NCBI GenBank assembly: GCA_965205275.1
Contig: OZ242168.1
Coordinates: forward strand, 1,922,001 to 1,986,000
Direction of reading: 5' to 3'
Source: WTFY01 sp965205275
Lineage (GTDB): Bacteria; Pseudomonadota; Gammaproteobacteria; UBA4575
Length of the DNA stretch: 64,000 nucleotides
Below are positions 32,379 to 42,808 of the stretch, one piece after another. Numbering within the stretch: position 1 is the first letter of the stretch; every line of letters starts with the position of its first letter. The position numbers and the translations under genes are program-made. The notes beneath the pieces were generated by a model. The model did not search any database and was not told where the DNA came from. It was given only the letters and a program-made list of their open reading frames with translations.

Positions 32379-33758
32379 ATGAGAGTCATTAACATTGCCC
32401 TGCTGCTGGGTCTGGCGGTTTTTTGCGACGCATACGCCAGCGCAGAAAGCACCCATGAGAAAATACTGGACAATGGCCTGAAAGTCATTGTCAAGGAAGA
32501 CCATCGGGCTCCGGTTGCGGTATCACAAGTCTGGTATCGTGTAGGCTCCGCCCAGGAGCACAGTGGAATTACCGGTGTATCCCATTTGCTTGAGCACATG
32601 ATGTTCAAGGGTACGGAAAAATATCCTGCTGACACGTTTTCTTCTACTGTAGCAGAAATCGGGGCACGCGATAATGCATTCACGGGGCGTGATTACACGG
32701 CCTACTATCAGCTAATGGGCAGCAACCACCTGGAGGTGAGTTTCAGGCTGGAGTCGGATCGCATGGTGAACCTGATCCTGTCGCAGGATGGTTTCAACAG
32801 TGAACTTGAGGTCGTCAAGGAGGAAAGGCGCTGGCGTACGGATGACAACCCGGAGGCCAAGGTCTATGAGCAACTGTATGCTGCAGCGTTTGTCAACAGC
32901 CCGTATCACCATCCGGTTATCGGCTGGATGAATGATCTGGATCATCTCGTACTGGAAGATCTAAGCGTATGGTATCAACGCTGGTATGCACCCAACAATG
33001 CGACCCTGGTGGTCGTGGGGGACGTCGAGCCGGACGCTGTATTTGCATTGGCCGAGAAGCATTTTGCTGCAATCGAAAGCCGGCCCGTGCAGGCAAGCAA
33101 ACCGCGGGTTGAACGCCTGCAGACGGGTACGCGCCGTGTCACTGTAAAAGCGATTGCCAAGTTGCCGCATATCATGCTGGGGTACAAGGTCCCTTCCCTG
33201 GTCACCGCCGGACAGGACTGGGAGCCCTATGCCCTGTCGGTGCTGGCGGGTGTACTCGACGGGGGGCGCAGTGCCCGGTTGAGCAAACGTCTGGTGCGCG
33301 GAAAGGAGCTGGTTGCGAGTGCAGGTTCCGGCTACAACCTGTACGCACGCTATCCCACCCTGTTTTTATTTGAGGCCACCCCTGCAGCGGCCCACAGTAC
33401 CGATGAAGTGGAACAGGCACTTTATGCGGAGATCCGGGAATTGCAGGAAACCCTGGTCAGCGAGCGGGAACTGGCACGTGTCAAGGCGCAGGTGATTGCC
33501 GGTGAAGTGTATGAGCAGGACTCCATCCGGGGGCAGGCCAGTGTGATTGGCAGTCTGGAGACGGTGGGTCTGGGCTGGCCGGTGATGAATGAGTACAGTG
33601 CACGAATCAATGCCATCAGTGTGCAGCAGGTACGGCAGGTGGCGCGTACCTATCTGGTGGAGGATGGTTTGACGGTTGGTGTACTTGAACCGCTGAGCGA
33701 GCCGGCACAGCCAGACGTGGCCAACCGGACTGCGGCAGAAACAGAAACTTTGCATTAG
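32379..33758 (+). CDS. M16 zinc peptidase (active subunit)
   Basis: The 459-residue protein has a signal peptide (MRVINIALLLGLAVFCDAYA) and the inverted zinc motif HxxEH (VSHLLEHMMFKG, ~67-72) with the distal Glu in the following helices (EVVKEERRW). It is the catalytic member of a periplasmic insulinase-type pair. Such pairs commonly sit between ftsY and rsmD in gammaproteobacteria. The partner 6 bp downstream lacks the zinc motif. Confidence 0.93.
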   Translation: MRVINIALLLGLAVFCDAYASAESTHEKILDNGLKVIVKEDHRAPVAVSQVWYRVGSAQEHSGITGVSHLLEHMMFKGTEKYPADTFSSTVAEIGARDNAFTGRDYTAYYQLMGSNHLEVSFRLESDRMVNLILSQDGFNSELEVVKEERRWRTDDNPEAKVYEQLYAAAFVNSPYHHPVIGWMNDLDHLVLEDLSVWYQRWYAPNNATLVVVGDVEPDAVFALAEKHFAAIESRPVQASKPRVERLQTGTRRVTVKAIAKLPHIMLGYKVPSLVTAGQDWEPYALSVLAGVLDGGRSARLSKRLVRGKELVASAGSGYNLYARYPTLFLFEATPAAAHSTDEVEQALYAEIRELQETLVSERELARVKAQVIAGEVYEQDSIRGQASVIGSLETVGLGWPVMNEYSARINAISVQQVRQVARTYLVEDGLTVGVLEPLSEPAQPDVANRTAAETETLH

Positions 33759-33764
33759 TCCGCA

Positions 33765-35072
33765 ATGAAATTCACACGCCATACGCTCTGGATATGCGCA
33801 GCCCTGCTGGGCAGCGTCTCGGCGGCTCCGCAGATTGAGCAATGGCAAACCGAAAATGCAGTCAGGACGCTGTTTGTTGCGGCCCCTGAATTGCCCATGC
33901 TGGACATTGCCGTTACCTTTGATGCCGGCAGTGGACGCGATGCAAAGCTGCCCGGCCTGTCACAATTAACGCATGGTCTGTTAAACGCGGGCTCCGGAGA
34001 ACTGGACGCCGATGCCATCGCCGAGAAATTTGAGGATGTGGGGGCACAGTTTGGCGTCAGTGTGCACCTGGACCGTTCCAGTGTCAGTTTGCGCAGCCTC
34101 ACGGACGAAAGCCTGTTCGAGCAGGCACTGTCCACCTATATCCGTGTGCTCACCCGGCCCGGCTTTCCGGAAAAGGACTTTTTGCGCCTGAAAAACCAGG
34201 CCCTGACTGCGATCAAGGATGAACAGCAGCGCCCGGGCAGCATTGCCAGCAAGGCCTTCTATAAAGCCGTATACGGGGATCATCCCTATGCGCAACCCGT
34301 GTCAGGGAATGAGAGCAGTATTCATGCGCTTGCGCTGGACGATATCAAGAGGTTTCACCGGCAATACCTGGTTGCGGAGAATGCCGTCATTGCCATCGTG
34401 GGGGGTATCGATACCGGCAGGGCCCGGCAGATTGCCGAACGCATCTCATCGAATCTGGTGCGGGGTGCCAGACCTGAACCGGTTGCGACACCGAAGCGCC
34501 AGCTGCCTGCGCAGGATCTGTACATTCCCTATCCTTCCCAGCAGGCCCACGTATATTTGGGGCAACTGGGTATCGCTCGTGGTGACCCGGATTACTTTAC
34601 ATTGTATACCGGCAATTATGTACTTGGCGGAGGCGGGTTTACTTCACGCCTGATGAAGAAAGTACGCATAGAACTCGGCCTGTCCTACAGTGTGTACAGC
34701 TATTTTTATCCCATGCAGTCCAGGGGTCCGTTTATACTGGGTCTGCAGACGCGCGCCGACCAGGCGCAACAGGCGGTCGAGGTCTCCTCGCAAGTGGTTG
34801 AGAAGTTTATTGATGAGGGGCCTGATCAGGAAGAGCTGGTGCTTGCCAAGAAAAGCATCATCGGCGGGTTTCCATTACGCATAGACAATAACCGGGATAT
34901 CCTGGGTTATCTATCGTTGATTGCGTATTACAATTTGCCACTGGATTATCTGGGCACCTTCACCGATCACATCGCTGCGGTGACCCGGGAGGGCATTCGC
35001 GAAGCCTTTGACAGGTACCTGCAAAAAAACCCTATGGTCAAGATTGTCGTCGGTGGCCCGGAAAAGGAATAG
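33765..35072 (+). CDS. M16 peptidase-like partner, inactive
   Basis: The 435-residue protein has a signal peptide (MKFTRHTLWICAALLGSVSA) and the M16 fold, but the zinc motif is replaced (LPGLSQLTHGLLNAGSG), so it cannot bind catalytic zinc. The conserved C-terminal R/Y patch is kept (GGGGFTSRLMKKVRIELGLSYSVYS). It probably forms the clamshell heterodimer with the preceding peptidase. The rsmD start lies inside its 3' end. Confidence 0.9.
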   Translation: MKFTRHTLWICAALLGSVSAAPQIEQWQTENAVRTLFVAAPELPMLDIAVTFDAGSGRDAKLPGLSQLTHGLLNAGSGELDADAIAEKFEDVGAQFGVSVHLDRSSVSLRSLTDESLFEQALSTYIRVLTRPGFPEKDFLRLKNQALTAIKDEQQRPGSIASKAFYKAVYGDHPYAQPVSGNESSIHALALDDIKRFHRQYLVAENAVIAIVGGIDTGRARQIAERISSNLVRGARPEPVATPKRQLPAQDLYIPYPSQQAHVYLGQLGIARGDPDYFTLYTGNYVLGGGGFTSRLMKKVRIELGLSYSVYSYFYPMQSRGPFILGLQTRADQAQQAVEVSSQVVEKFIDEGPDQEELVLAKKSIIGGFPLRIDNNRDILGYLSLIAYYNLPLDYLGTFTDHIAAVTREGIREAFDRYLQKNPMVKIVVGGPEKE

Positions 35073-35613
35073 CTTGCGCATCATCGGCGGCGCCTGGCGC
35101 AGTCGCCGTATCCACTTTGCGGATACCCCGGGGATTCGCCCCACTCCTGACCGGGTACGGGAGACTTTATTCAACTGGCTGGCAGACAAAATAACCGGGG
35201 CACGTTGTCTGGACCTGTTTGCCGGCAGCGGTGCCCTGGGGTTCGAGGCCGCTTCCCGAGGTGCGGTCCATGTCGTACAGGTGGATCACGATGCGTCGGT
35301 TGTGGGCATGCTGGCTGAACAGAAACAAAAACTTGAAGCCCGGCAGATTGACATCGTACAGCAGGATGCCCTGGATTATGTGCGCCAGGCTGCACAACCG
35401 TTTGATGTTATATTTTTGGACCCGCCTTTTGGTGCGCACCTGCTGCACCAGGTCTTGCCGGTTCTGACGGCTCGCAGGCTGGTACGTGCATCCGGCCTGA
35501 TCTACATTGAATCCCCGGCGCAGGGGACATCGCACTGTCCGGATTCCCTCCACCGTATTCGTGAAAAAACAGCGGGGCAAGTGCGCTGTGAGCTGTATGC
35601 GCTGAAAGACTGA
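35053..35613 (+). CDS. rsmD: 16S rRNA m2G966 methyltransferase RsmD
   Basis: RsmD methylates G966 of 16S rRNA using SAM. Starting at GTG 35053 (VARKRNSLRIIGGAWRSRRI) it has 186 residues, the usual size; ATG 35008 would overlap the peptidase further. Motifs seen: RPTPDRVRETLFNWL, the SAM loop LDLFAGSGALGFEAASRGA, and the catalytic DPPF (FLDPPFGAHLL). It overlaps the preceding gene by 20 bp and precedes coaD, the normal order. Confidence 0.94.
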   Translation: MARKRNSLRIIGGAWRSRRIHFADTPGIRPTPDRVRETLFNWLADKITGARCLDLFAGSGALGFEAASRGAVHVVQVDHDASVVGMLAEQKQKLEARQIDIVQQDALDYVRQAAQPFDVIFLDPPFGAHLLHQVLPVLTARRLVRASGLIYIESPAQGTSHCPDSLHRIREKTAGQVRCELYALKD

Positions 35614-35673
35614 CTCGGTAACGTACATCCACCTGTCGCTCACCTGCAGGGTGCTTCATGCTAGAATTCAGGC

Positions 35674-36168
35674 ATGGCACTTGTTGCAGTCTACCCCGGC
35701 ACCTTTGATCCCATTACCAATGGTCATACGGATCTGGTGCGTCGGGCCTGTACCCTTTTTGACCGGGTTGTCGTGGGCGTGGCGACGGGCGGTGGTGGTG
35801 ACAAGCAACCGTTTTTTGACCTGGTCAAACGTGTTGAACTTGTCCGTGAAGCGCTGGCTGCGATTCCCAATGTGGACATACATGGTTTCAACGGGTTGCT
35901 GGTCGATTTTGCGCGCCAGCAAAGTGCCAAAGCCATATTACGTGGCCTGCGTGCAGTTTCCGATTTTGAATTTGAGTTTCAGCTGGCCAGCATGAATCGC
36001 CGGCTTGACGATAACTTTGAAACCATTTTTCTGACTCCGTCCGAAGAACATACCTTTATCTCTTCGAGTCTGGTACGGGAGATTGCAAATCTCGGCGGGG
36101 ACGTGTCCAGGTTTGTTTCCCCTGCGGTGGTGCAGGCATTGCAAGGCAGGGTGGCAGACAGAACATAA
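35674..36168 (+). CDS. coaD: Phosphopantetheine adenylyltransferase CoaD
   Basis: CoaD couples ATP and 4'-phosphopantetheine to dephospho-CoA. The 164-residue protein has the nucleotidyltransferase start (VYPGTFDPITNGHTDLVRRA; the TNGH motif) and the ISSS motif (EEHTFISSSLVREIA). LRGLRAVSDFEFEFQ is the substrate loop. mutM, which often neighbours coaD, lies 10 kb away beyond ggt and the defence island. Confidence 0.97.
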   Translation: MALVAVYPGTFDPITNGHTDLVRRACTLFDRVVVGVATGGGGDKQPFFDLVKRVELVREALAAIPNVDIHGFNGLLVDFARQQSAKAILRGLRAVSDFEFEFQLASMNRRLDDNFETIFLTPSEEHTFISSSLVREIANLGGDVSRFVSPAVVQALQGRVADRT

Positions 36169-36183
36169 CCTGATGGATTTCGA

Positions 36184-37902
36184 ATGCGAAACCTGATCCT
36201 CGTGGTTCTGGTGTTCGGGCCGGTTTCGTGTGACCTGCGACCTGTATCTGAACCTGACCCGGGAAGTCATGTATCCGCACATACAGTAGCCAGCCATGCG
36301 GTGGCCAGTGCGCACCCGCTGGCAACCCGGGCCGGAATCGACGTTCTGCGGCAAGGGGGGAATGCCTTCGATGCGGCCGTTGCCGTGACAGCAAGTCTTG
36401 CGGTGGTGGAACCCTATTCGTCAGGCCTGGGCGGCGGCGGGTTCTGGCTGTTGCACACGGCTACGGATGACCGGGATATCATGCTGGATGGCCGGGAGGT
36501 AGCACCGCTTGCTGCGACCCGCGATATGTACCTGGACCGTGCAGGCAACCCGACCCGGCAATCCGTTATGGGCCCTCTGGCTGCAGGGATCCCGGGAGTG
36601 CCCGCAGCGATCGTGCATCTGTCCCGCAACTACGGACGACTCCCTCTTGAGACGACTCTGCAAGCTGCGATACGTCTTGCACGCGATGGTTTCACGGTGA
36701 GTCCGCACTACCGGAAACTCGCGGTGGCAGTGATCGATCACCTGCACGACTCTGCACAGGGGTCTGCAATTTTTCTCGATAAGGGAGCCGCCCCTGCCTC
36801 CGGATACGTGTTGAGACAACCGCAACTGGCCCGTGTTCTGGAACGGATCCGTGATGAGGGGGCCGATGGATTTTACAAGGGTGAGGTGGCCAGACTGCTG
36901 GTCGATGGCGTGCAACAGGCCGGAGGTATCTGGCAGCTGCAGGATCTGGTGCAGTACCGGGTCAGGGAACGCCAGCCCGTTTCCGGTACCTACAGGGATT
37001 TGAAAATTACAAGTGCCTCACTGCCTTCTTCAGGGGGCATCGCGCTGATGCAGATGTTTAACATGTTATCGTTACTGGATTTATCGCAACTGGATGCCGT
37101 GCAACGCACGCATGCTGTGGTCGAAGCCATGCGACGCGCCTATCTTGATCGCGCCCGGTTTCTTGGAGATGCGGACTACGTCGAGGTTCCTGTGGAACGG
37201 CTTTTGTCCAGGCAATATGCTGAACAGGCATTTGCCGATTTTAACCCCCGGCAGGCCTCTTCAAGCCGCAGGTATCTGGATGCGTTTGAAGCCACGGAGA
37301 ATCTCGAATCAGGAGAGGGTCGGGACACTACCCACTTCTCCATTATTGACCAGGACGGCAACTATGTCGCAGCCACACTTTCGATCAATTACCCGTTTGG
37401 TTCCGGGTTTGTGCCGCCGGGTACCGGCATATTACTGAATAACGAAATGGATGATTTCGTGATCAAGCCGGGTTATCCGAACCTGTACGGCCTGATCGGC
37501 AACCGGGCCAATGCAATCGAAGCCGGTAAACGCATGCTGTCGAGTATGTCTCCCACGTTTTTGGATGACGGTGACCGTATTGCAATCCTGGGCACGCCGG
37601 GTGGAAGCCGCATTATTACCATGGTGCTGCTGGCGGCATTGGAATTTGCAGGCGGCGGCGATGCGGACGACATGGTTACGCTGCCACGCTTTCACCATCA
37701 GTTCGTGCCGGACCGGATTCAGTTTGAAAGCAATGCCCTTGACTCTGAAACACAGGCAGCACTTGTCGGGCTGGGCCATACCCTTGAGGATACGCAACAC
37801 AATTACGGGAATATGCACACCATCATCTGGGACCGGAAAGCGGACCAGGTTACCGTTGCAAGCGATCCCCGTGGAATCGGTAGCGCACAGGTAGGCAGGT
37901 AA
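36184..37902 (+). CDS. ggt: Gamma-glutamyltransferase
   Basis: This 572-residue Ntn-hydrolase precursor is exported and cleaves glutathione and other gamma-glutamyl compounds. The N-terminus (MRNLILVVLVFGPVSCD) suits export; Cys16 could be a lipobox cysteine, though the -3 position is unusual. The large-subunit start shows ASAHPLATRAGIDVLRQGGN. Autocleavage is expected before the nucleophile Thr in GRDTTHFSIID, and FGSGFVPPGTGILLNNEMDDF and SSMSPTF bind glutamate. It begins 15 bp after coaD. Confidence 0.94.
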   Translation: MRNLILVVLVFGPVSCDLRPVSEPDPGSHVSAHTVASHAVASAHPLATRAGIDVLRQGGNAFDAAVAVTASLAVVEPYSSGLGGGGFWLLHTATDDRDIMLDGREVAPLAATRDMYLDRAGNPTRQSVMGPLAAGIPGVPAAIVHLSRNYGRLPLETTLQAAIRLARDGFTVSPHYRKLAVAVIDHLHDSAQGSAIFLDKGAAPASGYVLRQPQLARVLERIRDEGADGFYKGEVARLLVDGVQQAGGIWQLQDLVQYRVRERQPVSGTYRDLKITSASLPSSGGIALMQMFNMLSLLDLSQLDAVQRTHAVVEAMRRAYLDRARFLGDADYVEVPVERLLSRQYAEQAFADFNPRQASSSRRYLDAFEATENLESGEGRDTTHFSIIDQDGNYVAATLSINYPFGSGFVPPGTGILLNNEMDDFVIKPGYPNLYGLIGNRANAIEAGKRMLSSMSPTFLDDGDRIAILGTPGGSRIITMVLLAALEFAGGGDADDMVTLPRFHHQFVPDRIQFESNALDSETQAALVGLGHTLEDTQHNYGNMHTIIWDRKADQVTVASDPRGIGSAQVGR

Positions 37903-38182
37903 GTATTTTTTGTACGGCAGCTGCCTTGCCTACTTGGTGTGTTTTGAAGTGAAGGGGTTTCTGTCTGTCCGGAAAATCAAAGACACGTTCATGCGTGTCT
38001 GGGCCATCGTCTGCAACGGTAGACCTTTTTGTGCGGGCTGCTGCCAATGCGCGGTTTTCTGGGAACCAGATGGTCGGGAGTTTGAACCCTTCCGGGCGCC
38101 ATTTTGTAATTTTGTTTCTGCGCATCGTCTGTCTTTGTTGCAGCAGAACTCAATTCCAATGAGGGATCAATCAGACCGCTGG
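37903..38182. other. Spacer at the left edge of the defence island
   Basis: There is no gene. A perfect hairpin AGACACG (37981-37987) / CGTGTCT (37994-38000) without a T-tract follows ggt. At 38071-38102 the sequence TGGTCGGGAGTTTGAACC..., ending GGGCGCCA, resembles the T arm and acceptor end of a tRNA, but the T loop is 8 nt and no 5' half is present. It may be an attachment-site scar or chance. Confidence 0.35.
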
Positions 38183-38674
38183 TCAGCTTGTATCATCATC
38201 AGCATTGATGGCCCCAAGTTTACGAAGAAGGTGATCGTAATACGTGATGGCGTCGGACAGCAGTTGTGTTGCGGATATCTTATTTGTGCCAGCCGTAACA
38301 GTGAGATGCCCGATATTAAAACCTGAGCTGAACCCAGAAGAGAAGCCACCTCCAGTCAATCCAGAAGAACTCAACCTTGAATTATCGGTTGGGCTAAAGT
38401 GCTTTGAACCGTTACAGATATCGCGAATGAGTGAAAAATTCTTGTGTTGACTATTCACATATGTACAAAAAGACAACCAATTATCACACTCCAGTTTCTC
38501 TCTCACCAACGTCTCGTGTTCTTTCCAGACCCACTCCCTCAGATGGTAAGCGAACATGAATGCCGCAACCGCTTTTCGGCTTGAGGTAGGATCGTTCTTG
38601 AGATCCTCTGTCATGCCTTGCAGTATGTGAAAGAACTCTACGGATGATGTAATTTCAAAGGAAGCATTTGGCAT
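38183..38674 (-). CDS. Uncharacterised 163-residue protein
   Basis: The protein is helical in its first ~95 residues (EFFHILQGMTEDLKND...AFMFAYHLREWVWKEHETLV) with ICNGSKHFSP at ~86-95. It then has a Gly/Ser/Phe-rich linker with a repeated SSGF and a short C-terminal helix (LLSDAITYYDHLLRKLGAI). The helical bundle with a conserved-looking NGSKHF is reminiscent of HEPN-like proteins of unknown role, but I cannot confirm the family. It lies alone at the edge of the defence-like island, on the same strand as its genes. Confidence 0.5.
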   Translation of the reverse strand: MPNASFEITSSVEFFHILQGMTEDLKNDPTSSRKAVAAFMFAYHLREWVWKEHETLVREKLECDNWLSFCTYVNSQHKNFSLIRDICNGSKHFSPTDNSRLSSSGLTGGGFSSGFSSGFNIGHLTVTAGTNKISATQLLSDAITYYDHLLRKLGAINADDDTS

Positions 38675-39021
38675 CTGTTATTCAAGTCTATTTCTCAATA
38701 ACCTACTCATTGTAGCTTTCTTTTTTATAGCGATTTTCATAGAACTAGTTATATAGGTGCTCATGGTGGAATCACTAATAGAGCGCCACATTAAGTCAAA
38801 CGATGGAATTCTGTTCCCTGATAAAGTTTATGCAAACTACTCACCACCAAGAGGGCGTATACACAGCGTCAACTACAAGCGGACTTGGAGCCAGTGAAAC
38901 GATTTCTATAAATCATGCAATTTAGTACTGCACCGTTTGCGCTTTCACGGTTTTAGCAAACGACTTCAAAGCAACGTCGAATTTTCAAATATATTGAATA
39001 TGCGCTAAGCCATCAGTGGAT
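38675..39021. other. AT-rich gene-less stretch
   Basis: About 350 bp between two minus-strand genes contain no supportable frame, repeat or RNA on either strand. The base composition is clearly more AT-rich than the flanking core, in line with island DNA. Confidence 0.6.
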
Positions 39022-39858
39022 TTATTTATGGCACGCAAGACAAACTTTTGCCTTGCCGTATAAGTCATCAATATCCAAGGGCTCGCTATCAGAACGCAAA
39101 GGGTTAGGCTGTGTTCGATTTTTTAAACGCGCAAGACGCTGCGCATGCTCTTCTTTAATCTGGTCGATACGTTTCGGTTGCGACAACTCCTCTAAAGACT
39201 CACCTTGACTCCAAGTAAAAGGAGAACCATGGTCAACGGCATTTTTCTCGTAAGCCTTTGCTTCCAAAAATGCTGCAGGGTGCTCTTCTATTAAACGTAC
39301 CCATTCAATTTTTTGCTGAAAAAAACAAAACGTGCATCCACTTCGTGTTCGCCATGAGTAATATTTGGGTAGACCGAGACCGGCGCCGTCAAGAATTTCA
39401 AGAACCCCGGCTTTGTCTATGCCCACCTCTTTAAAAGGCAATTTAACTTTCAGATTCTCATGCTTAGAAGAATAACCTTCCCTGTATTCCTCGTCACTAC
39501 GAATAGCAACATAACTGTAAACTCTCATTCCATCTTCGAGCATAGGGCGAACCCAATTTTCAAATGGGCGAAGCTTTAACTGTCTTGTGCACCACCGTGT
39601 CTGGGGAGAAGGAAGAAAATTGTTATACTGTTTTAACCAGAAGTCAAAATCGCGATCCGGATTAAGGCGTAAAATAGGCTGCCCAAGAAACCCCTCCAAT
39701 CGTCCTAGGTACTCATAAACTTCCGGCAATTCTTTTCCAGTGTCGGTAAAGAAGTATTCCAGTTCAAGTTCGGGATGGTGCTGTCGCATGTAAACAGCCA
39801 ACGCAGCACTATCCCTGCCCCCAGACAGTCCTAAAACATGCTTTTCAGGCACTGGCAT
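39022..39858 (-). CDS. PAPS reductase-family (DndC/SspD-like) PP-loop protein
   Basis: The 278-residue protein has an ATP-pyrophosphatase loop (LSGLSGGRDSAAL region, SGGRDS at ~12-17) and three cysteine sites: RWCTRQLKLRPF, SGCTFCFFQQKIEW, and the C-terminal KVCLACHK. The two CxxC pairs plus others could hold an Fe-S cluster, as in DndC-type enzymes that insert sulfur into the DNA backbone. It overlaps the preceding ATPase gene by 14 bp, so they were co-translated. The pairing points to a phosphorothioation-type defence module (inference). It appears intact although its partners are broken. Confidence 0.7.
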   Translation of the reverse strand: MPVPEKHVLGLSGGRDSAALAVYMRQHHPELELEYFFTDTGKELPEVYEYLGRLEGFLGQPILRLNPDRDFDFWLKQYNNFLPSPQTRWCTRQLKLRPFENWVRPMLEDGMRVYSYVAIRSDEEYREGYSSKHENLKVKLPFKEVGIDKAGVLEILDGAGLGLPKYYSWRTRSGCTFCFFQQKIEWVRLIEEHPAAFLEAKAYEKNAVDHGSPFTWSQGESLEELSQPKRIDQIKEEHAQRLARLKNRTQPNPLRSDSEPLDIDDLYGKAKVCLACHK

Positions 39859-42733
39859 CAGTCAGTTTTCCGTTTTTTCTTTTTCGTTTAACTTTATCCG
39901 GCTTTTGCATGTACCGGGCACTAAGTTCAGCCAGCGCGGCCAACACTATACTTCGGCTATCCGTATCAACCGTCTCCAGTGTTGTGGAAACACGTTCAAT
40001 AAGATCATTAATTGCTGCCCGGTCGGATTCGGTAACATCAAACTCTTCCAATAAAGGTGCAGGTCGTCCCTCCATACCAATAACGACAGCCATCGCCTGG
40101 CGTTTTTCAGATCGCCCCTTGATGCGAGTAAAAGTTTCGGCTCTTAAAAACTTCTGCGCCATGTCTGCGAGTTCCATCGTGGCATGATCCATATCTGGAT
40201 CAACCCAGTCACGAGGCGGTTTATTCGCTGCAAGGCTGGCGATACCTTCAAATTCAGTATTGCTCCCATCATATTGAGCGACTCGCCCGATAAAAGCGTC
40301 AAGACGGAAATCACCCGTTAGCTCTTTTACATTTGCAGCCCTGTCCCTTAACTCCGAAAGAGACTGCCGTGATAAATTCGGAACCTGCAATTCTGCCAGC
40401 ATAAGGTCCCTGAGGCGGTGGAGCATCGCAAGATAAGCCTGAACAAGCTCTTGCAGGCCTTCATTCACCACAGAAACAATTCCTGGGACAGCCTGCACAT
40501 TTGCGACACTTGCTTTTTTATCTTCCAGTAATGCCGGAATATCATCGAACAGGAACTTGTTGGGGTCATGTGCACGTTTGAAAATATCCCGCACTCTTAC
40601 GGCATTTGCTGAAAGACGCATTGTGCGCTTGGTCCACTGAGGCAATTGCTCGTAAATTGCAACCAAACCACGCGCTACATCAATCGGCTCCAAGTGTATC
40701 AGATCATTGTCCCTGTCCAGATCACGAACAACCTGCGCCATATCCGATAATAAACGGCGCGATACGCCATTGAAGTCCATCCAGCGCAACTGGATCGTCT
40801 CAGCGTCTTTAGCCATGTACTCTACATCAACATCGTCAAAACGAGCACGAAAAATACCTTCACGGTAGATCGCCAGGTTTTCACGCTGCGACAAGATAAA
40901 CGCAACGGATAAAACAGGCATTAATCCTTCCTTGATGCCATAAGGGGGCTGTGACCAGACCTTGTTGTAAAGTTCTGATACAGATACAGACCGATTTTCA
41001 TTGTCTCTGACATATCGTACAGCTGCATCCCATGCAGGAAACATTCTGCACTTGTCGGTCTCATCATTTGACGGTGCTATAAAACGCCAGCCCTCCTGCG
41101 TTTTGGTATACAGACCTGTTGCCTCAAGTATAGAGGTGAACAAACCACCCTCAGCAGGATATCCCTCTATCCCAAGACGAGGTTTGTCCTCGTTCTGGAT
41201 CATGTGTCGTAACAAGGCGTTTTGAGCAGCGATAGCACTACTCGAAGGCTTTTGTCTATTCAAAAGTTCATTATGGAGTCTGGGGCACTGATTAAAGTAC
41301 TTGTCAGCAAGCTCAGACGCCAGACTGTTCAGGTCGACTTGGCGACACAATTTTGGAGAATGATGCTTACGATGCCATTCAGCCTGATCAAAGGATTTAT
41401 CCAACTCGGATTCAAGCTGAGCCTGCCAATCGGCAAGGCGAGCAGACACTTCTCGGCGTGCAACAGGGTCACCCGCCAACTCGGGGTGATCGTTATTCAC
41501 TTTATCCAGTGCCAAAAGCTCACGTGCAAGGGTAATAACGGCCCAGGAGCGTTTGGAGAGCCCGACAACGATGTCCCATCGATCGCTTGACTTCGCTGCA
41601 TCACGGCATAATTTTTTGACCGTATCTTCATCTTCTCCCTCTGTTGGAATTGCCAACAGAAACTCACCGATAACACCGTTCTTCGATTTAAAACACGACG
41701 CGAGTTCCACTACTTCACACGCCAGTGGGATATTTACGTCAAACCAGCGCATGGCCCCTGTTTCATGATAATGGCGCTTTGCAAGAATCGGCTGAAGGCC
41801 GGCCAGGGATTTCAGAGCAGCAAAGTCAATTTCATCGATTTCCTCCAGTGTCTTCACAACAGCTTGCTCAATGTCGAAGTCGCTACCGGCAAATATGGCA
41901 TGGGCATCCTGGAATTTTTTGAATATAGTTAATGACCAATCGTCAAGCTTTTTCAGCCCTTTCCTTAAGGAGTTCACCGTTACATTGGGAAAACATGATT
42001 TAAGCAGCTTGAAGCTAGCTACAAGTCCTGACCGTTCTTTGAAAAGATCGATCACCGCAATCGTCTTTAACAAATTCACATGGAAAATATCTCCCCCAAC
42101 AGCCTCACAACGCTCTATGGCTTCCGCTGCAAGTGCCCACCGATGCCCATCCGGTGAAGCGAGAATGGATGGTTCAAGGTTTGTTCGCAAATAATCCCAA
42201 AGCTTTTCAGGTCCATAGAGGTTAGCTTCTGTTGCAGAGCGAAGATAATCCTGAAAGCCATGAGGCTCAGATGAATTGAGAAAGCCGAAAATGCTACGTT
42301 GGTTTTGCCCAAAGCGCCGACGTGAAATCGGGCCAAGCAGGCATGCAACGACCGGATGCAGCGGCCAGCATCTCTCCAAAGTCTCTGCCAAACGATTTGC
42401 ATCACTTTCATGGTCGCGGTGTGACAATCGTGCTACAGCTACCGATAGTTCGCTCGCTTTATCCTCATGGTGGTTACTCTCAATTGCGCGCGAGATCAGC
42501 TCAACCTGCTCCTCACCAACGGTATTGACGGGAAGGTCTATAAAGCGCCCTTGAATTTTTGTCCATTCATCCCGCATTTCATGAGACAAACGATGCGCGT
42601 ATTCTTCAAACGCCTGGTGCAATACCCCAACAAGAAGAAATCGCCCATTGCTACGAGAAGCTACTTCGGCAAGCTGCTGGAAAATATAAACATCCGTTCC
42701 ATTTTGTGCAGCGACTTCCAGGAATTTACCCAT
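39845..42733 (-). pseudogene. Large defence-system ATPase, N-terminus removed by IS3
   Basis: The remaining 962 residues start abruptly at MGKFLEVAAQNGTDVYIFQQ. That is the segment just after a Walker B (expected DE-M/L-GKFLE), followed by LAEVASRSNGRFLLVGVLHQ and a sensor-like helix. Walker A and everything before it are missing; the IS3 end lies 3 bp upstream of this ATG. The rest is a helical/winged-helix-rich region ending KPDKVKRKRKNGKLT. Such giant ATPases accompany DndC/SspD-like proteins in defence loci. Without its P-loop the product should be inactive, though the frame is otherwise uninterrupted. Confidence 0.65.
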
Positions 42734-42808
42734 AGTGTCCTGCCCCCCTAAACTTGATCCAGATTTGGGTGTAAAACTCTCATAACAGGTTTATATCAGG
42801 GGGTCATC

